DNA from: Limnobaculum zhutongyuii
GTDB lineage: Bacteria; Pseudomonadota; Gammaproteobacteria; Enterobacterales; Enterobacteriaceae
DNA: 64,000 nucleotides
NCBI RefSeq assembly: GCF_004295645.1
Contig: NZ_CP034752.1
Span: 930,001 to 994,000, forward strand
Reading direction: 5' to 3'
Part shown: one piece after another, positions 45,402 to 53,478 of the stretch
Position numbering within the stretch: the first letter of the stretch is position 1
Layout of the letters: every line of letters starts with the position of its first letter
The notes under the pieces: model-generated
The model's input: only the letters and a program-made list of their open reading frames with translations
Databases searched by the model: none
What the model was told of the DNA's origin: nothing
Made by a program: the position numbers and the translations under genes

Positions 45402-45421
45402 AGGTTTCGCTTATCCGTAAG

Positions 45422-45443
45422 CTGCCGGAGTCATCTCCGGCAG
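45422..45443. terminator. Intergenic hairpin between ppnN and xni
   Basis: CTGCCGGAG-TCAT-CTCCGGCAG is a perfect 9-bp stem with a 4-base loop. No U-tract follows, so it may modulate read-through or mRNA decay between ppnN and xni rather than terminate fully. Confidence 0.4.
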
Positions 45444-45469
45444 AGTTAATGGTTATGGCGCGAGGTTGA

Positions 45470-46837
45470 TTAAGTACAGATCTCATAACAAGGGGTATAA
45501 ACCGAACCCGGCAACTTCATGCGGTGTTGTGCCACAAAGCCTTGCAGTAGTTTGTCCATGTCTTTCATCATTTGTGGATCGCCATGAATCTTGTAGCGGC
45601 CATATTGCTCAATAGCCTGAATACCCACATCTTTTACGTTCCCTGCGACTATGCCAGAAAAGGCTCTGCGTAGTGCCGCCGCTAATTGCTCTGGTGGCTG
45701 ATTAGGGTAAAGGTTCAGGTTGGCCATATTTTCATGGCTTGGTTCAAATGGGTGCTGTAGGTCTGGGGCAATCTTAATGGACCAGTTAAAGCTGTAGGCA
45801 TCCCCGGTCGCACGGCGGTTTTCTTTTACCGCGGACATACCGTTTTTCATTACTCGAGCCACTTCTTCCGGATCGTCGATGATGATTTTATAGTGCTTAC
45901 GTGCCTGTTCACCTAAAGTACTCTGGACAAACTGGTCCAGCACTTCGAAATAATCGGCACTCTCTTTTGGACCAGTAAGTACCAGCGGAAGTTTCTGATC
46001 CTTATTTTCCGGGTTCATCAGGATGCCTAGCAGATAAAGCAATTCCTCTGCGGTACCAACACCGCCAGGGAAAATCACAATACCGTGAGCAATGCGCACA
46101 AAAGCTTCCAGACGTTTTTCAATGTCCGGCATGATGAGCAGTTCATTAACTAATGGATTCGGTGGCTCAGCGGCAATAATTGATGGCTCGGTTAAACCAA
46201 TAAACCGGCTATCTTTGTAAGCTTGTTGGGCATGACCAACCGCAGCACCTTTCATTGGTGCTTCCATAGCTCCCGGGCCACATCCGGTACAGATATTGAG
46301 TTTACGTAACCCTAATTGATTGCCTACTTTACGGGCATACAGATACTCAGTTTCGTTAATTGAGTGTCCGCCCCAGCAAACGACCATATTGGGCTCTTCA
46401 CCAACGTGCAGGGCACGTGCGTTGCGCAAGATGAAAAATACCAGATTAGTTAAATGAACTGAATTATCAGGATCCATTCTCTGGTGTTGTAATGCCTGAG
46501 TAAGCTGACCATGAACAAACAGAATGTCGCGTAAAACCGCAAACAGGTTAGCCTGGATTGAATGGATCAGGCGCCCATCGACGAAGGCTTCTTCTGGTGG
46601 ATTAATCAGCTCTAGCTTAACGCCGCGCTCCCGACGCAGAACGTTAATATCAAATGATTTATAACGGTCCAGTAACTCTTTACTGTTGTCTGTTTTGCTG
46701 CCGGCATTCAGTACAGCCAACGAACAATTACGAAATAAATGATAGAGATTACTGCTGGCAGTTCTTTTTAATGTATCCACCTCAAGCTGTGACAGCAGGT
46801 CCATAGAACCTAATGGTGGGCTAATATGTGTAATCAA
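45470..46837 (-). CDS. ppnN: Pyrimidine/purine nucleotide 5'-monophosphate nucleosidase PpnN (YgdH)
   Basis: This 455-residue LOG-like protein hydrolyses nucleoside monophosphates to base and ribose-5-phosphate; in E. coli it is stimulated by (p)ppGpp. The Rossmann core has VVCWGGHSI, CTGCGPGAMEAPMKGA and the lysine-decarboxylase-like motif FPGGVGTAEELLYLLGI (PGGxGTxxE). Length matches E. coli (454). It sits between queF and xni, as in E. coli. Confidence 0.95.
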   Translation of the reverse strand: MITHISPPLGSMDLLSQLEVDTLKRTASSNLYHLFRNCSLAVLNAGSKTDNSKELLDRYKSFDINVLRRERGVKLELINPPEEAFVDGRLIHSIQANLFAVLRDILFVHGQLTQALQHQRMDPDNSVHLTNLVFFILRNARALHVGEEPNMVVCWGGHSINETEYLYARKVGNQLGLRKLNICTGCGPGAMEAPMKGAAVGHAQQAYKDSRFIGLTEPSIIAAEPPNPLVNELLIMPDIEKRLEAFVRIAHGIVIFPGGVGTAEELLYLLGILMNPENKDQKLPLVLTGPKESADYFEVLDQFVQSTLGEQARKHYKIIIDDPEEVARVMKNGMSAVKENRRATGDAYSFNWSIKIAPDLQHPFEPSHENMANLNLYPNQPPEQLAAALRRAFSGIVAGNVKDVGIQAIEQYGRYKIHGDPQMMKDMDKLLQGFVAQHRMKLPGSVYTPCYEICT

Positions 46838-47085
46838 ACCAACTCCCTAACGTTGAGGTTATTGAAAAGTTTGCTAAAAGAGTAACGGCAAGCTTTTCTG
46901 TTTGTTCAGATAATAGTACTTACCGTTTTTACCTAAGTCTCCCTACTTTACTGATGTTCTGGAAACCATTCACGGTAATCTTGTGCTTTTTACTGTCATT
47001 TACATAAATATTGCGAAGTATCACTTAATATTATGATTTATCGCACTATCTCTGTTGTTTTTATACTTTGGACAAGCTATTCAGG

Positions 47086-47940
47086 CTATTGTCTGGCCAG
47101 CCGTTTGGTCTGGGGTTCAAATTGAGTATTTGTCCGATAAGGATTAATGTCCAGCCCACCCCTGCGAGTATAACGGGCATACACGCTGAGGCTTTCAGGA
47201 TGGCAATAGCGTTGAATATCATTGAAGATGCGTTCTACGCACTGTTCATGAAATTCGTTATGGTGACGGAAAGAGACAATATAGCGCAACAGTGCCTCGC
47301 GGTTAATTTGGGGACCACGATAGCGAATCTCTACTGAACCCCAGTCAGGCTGGTGAGTAATCAGACAGTTGGATTTTAGCAGGTGACTGACCAACGTTTC
47401 TTCAACCAGGGGAGTGTCTTTCTCTGTCGCCCGTTCCAGCAATTTATCATCAAAGTCGTAGTGGGTAATTTCGATGGGTTGATCGTCAATACATTCGCCA
47501 TCAAAAGCGCCAATGCTCTCACCGGTCAACTGCTCCAGACGAAACAGTTTGACGCTGACATTGCCTTGAGCACACAGCGATAAATCACGCGTGAGTACCT
47601 GCTGAACATCTTCCCAACTGTCAAGCGAGGTTTGATTGAAGCTGTTGAGATAAAGTTTAAAACTTTTTGACTCAACCAGATTTATGCTGTTTGCATCAAT
47701 ATGAACTTCACCAACGGCCACCTGCGGCAACCCGCGGCTGTTAAGCCAGGAGAGTTCGTATAGCGTCCAGATATCAGCGCCGTGAAAAGGCAGGGCGGTA
47801 GCGCTTAATCCCAGTGGATCACGATTCAAACTGCGCGGAACAGGCTGTAGTAACGAGGCGTCATAATGGTCGATATAGGCGGTTTCTTTACCCAGTGTAA
47901 GGGCTGATAGCGCCTGATTATCTTGATAATGGGAAGTCAT
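47086..47940 (-). CDS. queF: NADPH-dependent 7-cyano-7-deazaguanine reductase QueF
   Basis: This 284-residue long-form (bimodular) QueF reduces preQ0 to preQ1 in queuosine synthesis. The QueF motif is E90-S-K-S-F-K95 (VESKSFKLYLNSF); the nucleophile is Cys192 (KSNCLITHQPDWGSV). The C-terminal half has SFRHHNEFHEQCVERIFND. Length is the same class as E. coli (282). It is divergent from syd. Confidence 0.96.
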   Translation of the reverse strand: MTSHYQDNQALSALTLGKETAYIDHYDASLLQPVPRSLNRDPLGLSATALPFHGADIWTLYELSWLNSRGLPQVAVGEVHIDANSINLVESKSFKLYLNSFNQTSLDSWEDVQQVLTRDLSLCAQGNVSVKLFRLEQLTGESIGAFDGECIDDQPIEITHYDFDDKLLERATEKDTPLVEETLVSHLLKSNCLITHQPDWGSVEIRYRGPQINREALLRYIVSFRHHNEFHEQCVERIFNDIQRYCHPESLSVYARYTRRGGLDINPYRTNTQFEPQTKRLARQ

Positions 47941-48029
47941 ACTCTTACTCCACGGTTACCCCCGAGAGGGAATAACGCTATAATCATTGAAAATTTGCCA
48001 TATAGTGTAACGCAATCTTTGAGATAAAT

Positions 48030-48587
48030 ATGACATATCCCGTAATCTCCGCTTTAACCCAGTTCACCACCTCTTTTATTAATTTGTGGCAGCAAAAGAC
48101 GGGCCATGAACCTGCCAGTGAAATGCTGTATGGCGTAGCCTCTCCTTGCATTGTTCGTACTCAGGATGAGTCTGTGCTCTGGTTACCTCAACCTTTTGGC
48201 TCTGAGCCCTCTCTGGCTAATGTTGAACGTGCACTGAATATATCGCTAAGAGAAGAGGGCGCTCAATTTTATACCTCACAATATGCCGGAGATATGGCCG
48301 CTCGTTTTGACGGCCTGGAACTATCGCTGATTCAGGTTTGGAGTGATGAAGACTTCATTCGACTGCAGGAAAATCTGATTGGGCATCTGGTGACACAGCG
48401 CAGGTTAAAACTGGTTCCTACGCTATTTATTGCTACGACAGATTCAGAAATGGAAATGGTCTCTCTGTGTAATCTGTCTGGTGAGGTAGTGCTTGAACAT
48501 TTTGGCACCACTAAGCGGGAAACGCTGGCTGAATCATTGAGCGTATTTATGCAAAAACTCGAACCGCAGGTATATCTTCCGAAGTAA
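48030..48587 (+). CDS. syd: SecY-interacting protein Syd
   Basis: This 185-residue cytosolic protein binds SecY and may monitor the integrity of the translocon. Conserved parts include ALTQFTTSFINLWQQKTGHE, SPCIVRTQDESVLWLPQPF, GLELSLIQVWSDEDFIRLQE and VPTLFIATT. Length matches E. coli (181). It precedes csrB on the same strand, as in E. coli. Confidence 0.94.
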   Translation: MTYPVISALTQFTTSFINLWQQKTGHEPASEMLYGVASPCIVRTQDESVLWLPQPFGSEPSLANVERALNISLREEGAQFYTSQYAGDMAARFDGLELSLIQVWSDEDFIRLQENLIGHLVTQRRLKLVPTLFIATTDSEMEMVSLCNLSGEVVLEHFGTTKRETLAESLSVFMQKLEPQVYLPK

Positions 48588-48623
48588 ATAGGATGCGAGT
48601 CTTACAATAGATGCGCGCTACCT

Positions 48624-48664
48624 TGTGAGATATATCCTACAAGCCCTGTGAGACATATCGTCAA
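48624..48664. promoter_or_regulatory. UvrY (BarA/UvrY) response sites upstream of csrB
   Basis: TGTGAGATATATCCTACA (48624-48641) matches the UvrY/SirA/GacA palindrome TGTAAG-N6-CTTACA in 10 of 12 half-site bases. A second half-matching copy TGTGAG-ACATAT lies at 48647-48658. They are about 150 bases upstream of the csrB 5' end, a distance like the known far-upstream UvrY site. A further inverted repeat GTCTCACA / TGTGAGAC lies at 48753-48776, next to the promoter. Confidence 0.65.
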
Positions 48665-48798
48665 TTTTTAAAATAATGTTTTTATAATGAATATAAATAT
48701 CAATTGGTTAAGTTGAGTTCGGGGTGCTTGCAAGCTGTTCTGCTGGATGTAAGTCTCACAGGGTATATTGTGAGACAGAGGAAATTAAGCGATTCTAT

Positions 48799-49286
48799 GT
48801 CCATCGAAAGGGAGCTCAGGAATAAGGACTGTATCAGGATGATACGGCTTTAGGATAAAGCAAGTGGATTCGCTTAGGAAGAGCTCAGGATATCATCAGG
48901 AAGATGAAGGATAGTTCAGGATAGAACTAACGGACAGTTTCAGGATGAAAACCAATTCTACCAGGAATGTAGAAAGTCAGGAAGACAATCAGGGATTGAC
49001 GCTATCAGGATGGTAGCACAGGAAAGTTTAAGGAAAAAACTAGCGGACACCTCCAGGATGGAGAATGAGTACCTACCGGAGTGTAGGGGGTCAGGACGAC
49101 TAGCAAGGAAGAGCATCAGGATGATGCAGGATGACGAGACAAGGAAGAAAGTAGGACGCTGCAAAGGATAGCAAGGTTAGGATAACCGACAGGACAATTT
49201 TTCAAGGATTGAGCAGGGAAGCAACGCGCATAGCCGGATAAGCTATATAACGCACCAGGCCCACTGTAGATTACAGTGGGCCTTTC
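48799..49286 (+). ncRNA. csrB: CsrB small RNA, CsrA antagonist (enlarged form)
   Basis: The region between syd and yqcC holds no ORF but has about 35 GGA triplets in about 490 bases, many as CAGGA in hairpin loops with short flanking arms: GTATCAGGATGATAC, AGTTCAGGATAGAACT, GCTATCAGGATGGTAGC, CTCCAGGATGGAG and GCATCAGGATGATGC. GGACACCTCCAGGATGGAGA is shared with E. coli CsrB. The RNA sequesters CsrA dimers. The 5' end resembles E. coli (start near GTCCATCGAAAGGGAG). It ends with a strong terminator, GGCCCACTGT-AGATT-ACAGTGGGCC plus U-rich tail (49258-49286). TTGTGA (48768-48773) and GATTCT (48791-48796) form a plausible promoter, which would put the 5' end within a few bases of 48799-48805. 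E. coli CsrB is about 369 bases with about 22 motifs. Confidence 0.93.
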
Positions 49287-49399
49287 TTGTTTTTGTCCCT
49301 CAATATTTGGTTTTTTACCCACCATTCTCAAAGTGATATGATAAGCCTCCTTTTTCAGCCTTTCAGATCCGTCTGTCGTGTCAATTTCAAGAGAACATA

Positions 49400-49729
49400 A
49401 TGAGTTTAGATAATCAGGTTTGGCAATTGCTGGGTGAAATCGAGCAGTTGATGCAGGAGCAAGCATTATGGAGTTCTTGTGCACCTGAACTTAGCGTATT
49501 CGAAAGTAATGAACCTTTCTGCATTGATACTATGTCGCCTGAGACGTGGCTACAGTGGGTATTTATTCCTCGTATGCGGGCACTGGTAGAAGGGCATAAT
49601 CCATTACCCGCGCGTATTGCCATTGCACCTTATTTTGAAGAAGCATTCAGTCCGCGCGCTGAAAATCATCAATCTCTGATTGATGCCCTCTATCGAATCG
49701 ATCAATTACTTAATAAAGAAGTCCTCTAA
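49400..49729 (+). CDS. yqcC: YqcC family protein
   Basis: This 109-residue soluble, acidic, helical protein has conserved segments QVWQLLGEIEQLMQEQALW, METWLQWVFIPRM-like MSPETWLQWVFIPRM and LPARIAIAPYFEEAF. Function is unknown. It overlaps truC by one base (TAATG), as in E. coli, which suggests a link with tRNA pseudouridylation only by operon position. Confidence 0.92.
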   Translation: MSLDNQVWQLLGEIEQLMQEQALWSSCAPELSVFESNEPFCIDTMSPETWLQWVFIPRMRALVEGHNPLPARIAIAPYFEEAFSPRAENHQSLIDALYRIDQLLNKEVL

Positions 49730-50508
49730 TGCTGGATATTTTGTATCAGGATGAACATCTGGTGGCAGTAAACAAACCTTCCGGCTGGTTAGTTCATCGC
49801 AGTTGGCTTGATCGTCATGAAAAAGTGGTGGTAATGCAAACGGTGCGTGACCAGATTGGTCAACATGTTTTCACCGTACACCGCCTTGATCGACCAACGT
49901 CCGGCGTGCTGTTGATGGCGCTCTCCAACGAGGTGGCCCGTCAAATGTCTCAGCAGTTTGAACATCATCAGCTCAATAAGGTTTATCATGCAGTAGTTAG
50001 AGGGCATGTTCATGAAGCCGATACCATTGACTACCCTCTGGTAGAACATCTGGATAAGATTGCCGATAAGTTTGCTAAACAAGATAAAGAGGCTCAGCCT
50101 GCTATTAGCCATTACCGGGGATTATCACAGGTCGAGGTGCCGATTGCCGTTGGGCCATATGATACCGCACGCTATAGCCTGGTTGAGCTTACCCCTCAAA
50201 CGGGTCGTAAGCATCAACTCCGACGCCATATGAAACATATTTTCCATCCAATTATTGGTGATAGCGCCTATGGCGATTTACGCCATAATCGTGCGGTGGC
50301 TGAACATTTTGGCTGTCAGGGTTTGATGCTACATGCCAGCCATTTAGCACTTCAACATCCGGTTACTCATCAACCATTATTGATTTCCGCACCCTGGGAT
50401 TCTCGCTGGCAGAACTTAATGACAGAATTTGGATGGGCCTCGCAATGCCCTGAATATAATGGGGTTGAAATTAATTTGGCAATAACTCAGGATAGTTCTG
50501 TCAGATAA
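49729..50508 (+). CDS. truC: tRNA pseudouridine(65) synthase TruC
   Basis: This 259-residue RluA-family pseudouridine synthase has the catalytic Asp in VHRLDRPTSGVLLMAL (about residue 54), YHAVVRGHV and the C-terminal TGRKHQLRRHMKHI motif. It modifies U65 in tRNA-Ile and tRNA-Asp in E. coli. It starts in the yqcC stop and is followed after 25 bases by yqcA. Confidence 0.95.
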   Translation: MLDILYQDEHLVAVNKPSGWLVHRSWLDRHEKVVVMQTVRDQIGQHVFTVHRLDRPTSGVLLMALSNEVARQMSQQFEHHQLNKVYHAVVRGHVHEADTIDYPLVEHLDKIADKFAKQDKEAQPAISHYRGLSQVEVPIAVGPYDTARYSLVELTPQTGRKHQLRRHMKHIFHPIIGDSAYGDLRHNRAVAEHFGCQGLMLHASHLALQHPVTHQPLLISAPWDSRWQNLMTEFGWASQCPEYNGVEINLAITQDSSVR

Positions 50509-50533
50509 CCCGTTAAAATTGAGAGAAAAAGCG

Positions 50534-50980
50534 ATGGCAAAAATAGGAATTTTTGTTGGTACCGTATACGGTAATGCCCAGATGGTTGCTGAAGAAGCTC
50601 AAACCCTGTTACAAGAACAAGGGCATGATGTTGCTTTGTTTGATGAAGGCACTCTGGATGAGTGGCAGAACTATGAGCGGGAGCATGTGCTGGTGGTGAC
50701 TTCAACTACCGGACAGGGCGATTTGCCTGGCTCTATTGAGCCGCTATTTTATGACATTAAAGATTCTTTAGGACATCAACCAGGGTTACGTTATGGCGTA
50801 ATTGCACTGGGAGATAGTAACTATGAGAACTTCTGCGGTGCGGGTAAAAAGTTTGATGCATTGTTGCAGGAACAAGGCGCGACCCGGCTTGGGGATGTAT
50901 TGATTATTGATTCAAGTGAAGTCTCTGAACCGGAGGTATTCGCTGCCGACTGGATTAAACATTGGGGTGGTCTGGTTTAG
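50534..50980 (+). CDS. yqcA: Flavodoxin-like protein YqcA
   Basis: This 148-residue flavodoxin has the FMN phosphate loop GTVYGNAQ (near residue 9), the TSTTGQGDLPGS loop and the GDSNYENFCGAGK loop that hold the isoalloxazine ring. It is similar to MioC. The ATG at 50534 is preferred over a TTG at 50519. It is the last gene of yqcC-truC-yqcA and is followed by a terminator. E. coli YqcA is 149 residues; its electron partner is not established. Confidence 0.94.
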   Translation: MAKIGIFVGTVYGNAQMVAEEAQTLLQEQGHDVALFDEGTLDEWQNYEREHVLVVTSTTGQGDLPGSIEPLFYDIKDSLGHQPGLRYGVIALGDSNYENFCGAGKKFDALLQEQGATRLGDVLIIDSSEVSEPEVFAADWIKHWGGLV

Positions 50981-51016
50981 GCAGGGTTTCTTGATATAGC
51001 CATCGAGTTGTAGAGT

Positions 51017-51048
51017 AAAAATCCACCGGTTACTTAAGGTGGATTTTT
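51017..51048. terminator. Bidirectional terminator between yqcA and yaeH
   Basis: AAAAATCCACC / GGTGGATTTTT is an 11-bp perfect stem with a 10-base loop. A- and T-runs on both sides allow termination of both converging units. Confidence 0.88.
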
Positions 51049-51097
51049 ACTTTCTGTATACCGCGTCAGGATTAAAGATTATCTTGCCGGACGGTAC

Positions 51098-51499
51098 TTA
51101 TCTACCATTCTCTTTTTCCGTCAGTTTTTCCAGATCGGCTTCGATCTCAGCAATCTTGTGGGTAACAACCTGTTCGAGATGGCGCAGATCGGAAAGAATC
51201 TTTTTCTTTATGTCGACCTCAATACGTTCCCCGTGACAAATCTTATCAAGTTCCTCAATAACGTGGCGAAGATTAGGGCTGATTTCATGGACTTCTTTAT
51301 AGGATTTTTCTGCACCTGGATTAGCTAAAACGGTTTTGCGCTGGCGTGGATATTTGAATTTGACGCTCTTGGCAAAAAATTCACCTTTTTCCTTACGGAA
51401 ATAGATTTTTAAAATATCGTTACTGGCTTCCTGACGCAGGCTATAGCGGTCGATCTGTTTAGGATTAGTAATACCGAGACTGGTGAGATTATCGTACAT
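51098..51499 (-). CDS. yaeH: DUF3461 family protein YaeH
   Basis: This 133-residue protein has a MYDNLTSLGITNPKQIDRYS start, then RQEASNDILKIYFRKEKGEF and a helical, charged C-terminus (EEIEADLEKL-like coiled coil, IAEIEADLEKLTEKE). It is similar to E. coli YaeH (128 residues), which also neighbours dapD. Function is unknown. The ATG at 51499 is chosen from the family start. Confidence 0.92.
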   Translation of the reverse strand: MYDNLTSLGITNPKQIDRYSLRQEASNDILKIYFRKEKGEFFAKSVKFKYPRQRKTVLANPGAEKSYKEVHEISPNLRHVIEELDKICHGERIEVDIKKKILSDLRHLEQVVTHKIAEIEADLEKLTEKENGR

Positions 51500-51592
51500 A
51501 AGAAAACCTTCCTGATTTATTTTTATGACGGTGTAATAATTATTATAGCAGGGGATATCAATCACTACCCTAATGTTTAAAAAGGAATAAAC

Positions 51593-51976
51593 ATGCGTAT
51601 GAAGTTACGTCGGATTCACGTAGATGGCTGCGATTTTTTCTGGCGAGTTTTATGGGATCCTGATGCGGCGAATGGTGACTACCTTTTTTTACGCGTCTGG
51701 GTTGCCGGGCGAAAAGCTTATCCCTGGTTAACGGTGCATTATCAGTTTCATAATCCATGGCTATTTTACGGTGATATCATCAATGCCGTTACACCGTAGC
51801 AGCAAGACAGGGCGAGAGATTATTTTCAGCTAAAACCGCTAACGCCGGGGAAAGTGGCGGAGATTATCAGGAAGGCAACCTCTCTGCTAAATGAAGAGTA
51901 CTCGGACAAGCGGCTTGATAAGAACTGGTATTTAAATATTAATCGTGAAGGCTCATTAAACTGGGGATTGGCGTAA
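51593..51976 (+). pseudogene. Putative immunity-type small protein ORF interrupted by an in-frame amber codon
   Basis: An ATG at 51593 with AAGGAA before it opens a frame (MRMKLRRIHVDGCDFFWRVL, then WDPDAANGDYLFLRVWVAGR) that meets TAG at 51797-51799 after residue 68. The same frame then stays open for 58 codons, with protein-like content (QQDRARDYFQLKPLTPGKVA, EIIRKATSLLNEEYSDKRLD), and ends at TAA 51974-51976. The full product would be 126 amino acids plus the amber position. The second ORF starts 4 bases later, so the two look like one operon. I do not recognise the family. The pairing with an SMI1/KNR4 protein suggests polymorphic-toxin immunity (inference). It is either a nonsense pseudogene or a read-through/suppressed gene. 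Confidence 0.6.
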
Positions 51977-51980
51977 CATC

Positions 51981-52550
51981 ATGAATATTTCACAGATAAC
52001 ATTACTGATTAAGCGTCTGAAACAGAGCGGCGTTAGCTTTGCTGAGGGCTTAACGGATGATGAGCTGGTTAAGATTAAGGATGTGTTTCAAGTCACTTTT
52101 CCTCCTGACCTGAAGCAATTTCTTCAAATGGCACTACCTGTCTCAGACCGGTTTGTAAACTGGCGAGCAGGTTTGCATTCCCCTGAAGAAAAACAGCAGC
52201 TTGAACAGCGTATTAACTGGCCGTTGGAAGGAATGTTGTTTGATGTGGAGAATAATAGCTATTGGGAGCCATCATGGGGAGAAAGGCCGGCGAGTGCAGA
52301 AGAGAGAAAAGTTATTGTCAGTCAATATTTCTATACTTACCCTAAACTTATCCCAATCTATTCTCATCGCTATATTCCCGCTATACCTGATGAAGTCGGC
52401 AATCCGGTATTTTCCGTCTATCAGATGGATATCATCTATTACGGTTACGATCTGGCAAGCTATTTTGCACATGAATTTAGTTTTTCACTGCCAGAGCGTT
52501 TTGATGCGGCAGAAGAGCCAAAGTATATTGAGTTTTGGGGTGATTTTTAG
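51981..52550 (+). CDS. SMI1/KNR4 (SUKH) family protein, probable immunity protein
   Basis: This 189-residue protein resembles the SUKH superfamily: the N-terminal helix (INQ-like ISQITLLIKRLKQSG), then GLTDDELVKIKDVFQVTFPP, DLKQFLQMALPVSDRFVNWR, and a later YTYPKLIPIYSHRYIPAIPD with the family's L-P-I-Y-x-H-R-Y-I-P pattern, then NPVFSVYQMDIIYYG. Bacterial SUKH proteins mostly neutralise contact-dependent or other polymorphic toxins. No toxin gene is nearby, so it may be an orphan immunity gene. It starts 4 bases after the interrupted ORF. Inserted between yaeH and dapD, which adjoin in E. coli. Confidence 0.78.
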   Translation: MNISQITLLIKRLKQSGVSFAEGLTDDELVKIKDVFQVTFPPDLKQFLQMALPVSDRFVNWRAGLHSPEEKQQLEQRINWPLEGMLFDVENNSYWEPSWGERPASAEERKVIVSQYFYTYPKLIPIYSHRYIPAIPDEVGNPVFSVYQMDIIYYGYDLASYFAHEFSFSLPERFDAAEEPKYIEFWGDF

Positions 52551-52568
52551 CTTGAGTTTATTGAAATG

Positions 52569-52593
52569 AAAACGCGGGTAATACCCGCGTTTT
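52569..52593. terminator. Bidirectional terminator between the SUKH gene and dapD
   Basis: AAAACGCGGGT-AAT-ACCCGCGTTTT is an 11-bp perfect stem with symmetric A/T ends between converging genes. Confidence 0.88.
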
Positions 52594-52620
52594 GAATTTG
52601 ATTTATATCAGTGAGAATGA

Positions 52621-53445
52621 TTAATCAATCGTCCGTAACAGCTCGTTGATTCCCACTTTACCGCGAGTCTTGGCATCTACCTTTTTCACGATAACCGCAC
52701 AGTACAGGCTGTATTTGCCATCTTTAGACGGCAGGTTACCTGAAACCACGACTGAGCCAGCCGGAACGCGGCCATAATGGATTTCTCCGGTTTCACGATC
52801 GTAAATACGGGTGCTTTGACCGAGGTAAACACCCATAGAGATAACGGAACCTTCTTCAACGATCACGCCTTCAACAACCTCAGAGCGGGCGCCGATAAAA
52901 CAGTTATCTTCAATAATGGTTGGGTTGGCTTGCAGTGGTTCAAGTACACCACCGATACCCACACCGCCAGACAGGTGAACATTTTTACCGATTTGGGCAC
53001 AGGAACCTACGGTTGCCCAGGTATCAACCATGGAACCTTCATCAACGTAAGCACCAATGTTGACATAAGATGGCATCAGCACCGTGTTACGGGCAATAAA
53101 AGCCCCCTGACGAACGCTGGCTGGTGGAACTACGCGGAAACCTTCACGTTGAAAACGTGCGGCATCATAATCGGCAAATTTCATTGGAACTTTATCGAAA
53201 TAGCGGGATTCAGCGCCATCCATGACGACATTGTCGTTAATACGGAACGAAAGCAGAACCGCTTTTTTCAGCCACTGATGTGTGACCCACTCACCGTTGA
53301 TTTTTTCGGCAACGCGTAATTCACCGCTGTCTAATTTAGCAATGGTTTGCTTAACAGCTTCACGAAGAACGGTATCTGCATTCGCCGGAGTAATTTCAGC
53401 ACGGCGCTCAAAGGCGGTTTCTATAACGGTTTTTAACTGCTGCAT
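52621..53445 (-). CDS. dapD: 2,3,4,5-tetrahydropyridine-2,6-dicarboxylate N-succinyltransferase DapD
   Basis: This 274-residue left-handed parallel beta-helix enzyme is in the succinylase branch of lysine/diaminopimelate synthesis. It shows hexapeptide repeats (MPSYVNIGAYVDEGSMVDTW, then GSCAQIGKNVHLSGGVGIGG and GSVISMGVYLGQSTRIYD). Length is identical to E. coli DapD (274). It follows glnD by 33 bases on the same strand, as in E. coli. Confidence 0.97.
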   Translation of the reverse strand: MQQLKTVIETAFERRAEITPANADTVLREAVKQTIAKLDSGELRVAEKINGEWVTHQWLKKAVLLSFRINDNVVMDGAESRYFDKVPMKFADYDAARFQREGFRVVPPASVRQGAFIARNTVLMPSYVNIGAYVDEGSMVDTWATVGSCAQIGKNVHLSGGVGIGGVLEPLQANPTIIEDNCFIGARSEVVEGVIVEEGSVISMGVYLGQSTRIYDRETGEIHYGRVPAGSVVVSGNLPSKDGKYSLYCAVIVKKVDAKTRGKVGINELLRTID

Positions 53446-53478
53446 CTCTTTTCCTGATGTCGTGTATTTAAGGAAGTA

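Noticed and set aside
48958..49164. A 68-codon minus-strand ORF between syd and yqcC
   Set aside because: It lies wholly within the GGA-rich CsrB RNA; its composition reflects the repeated CsrA-binding motif.
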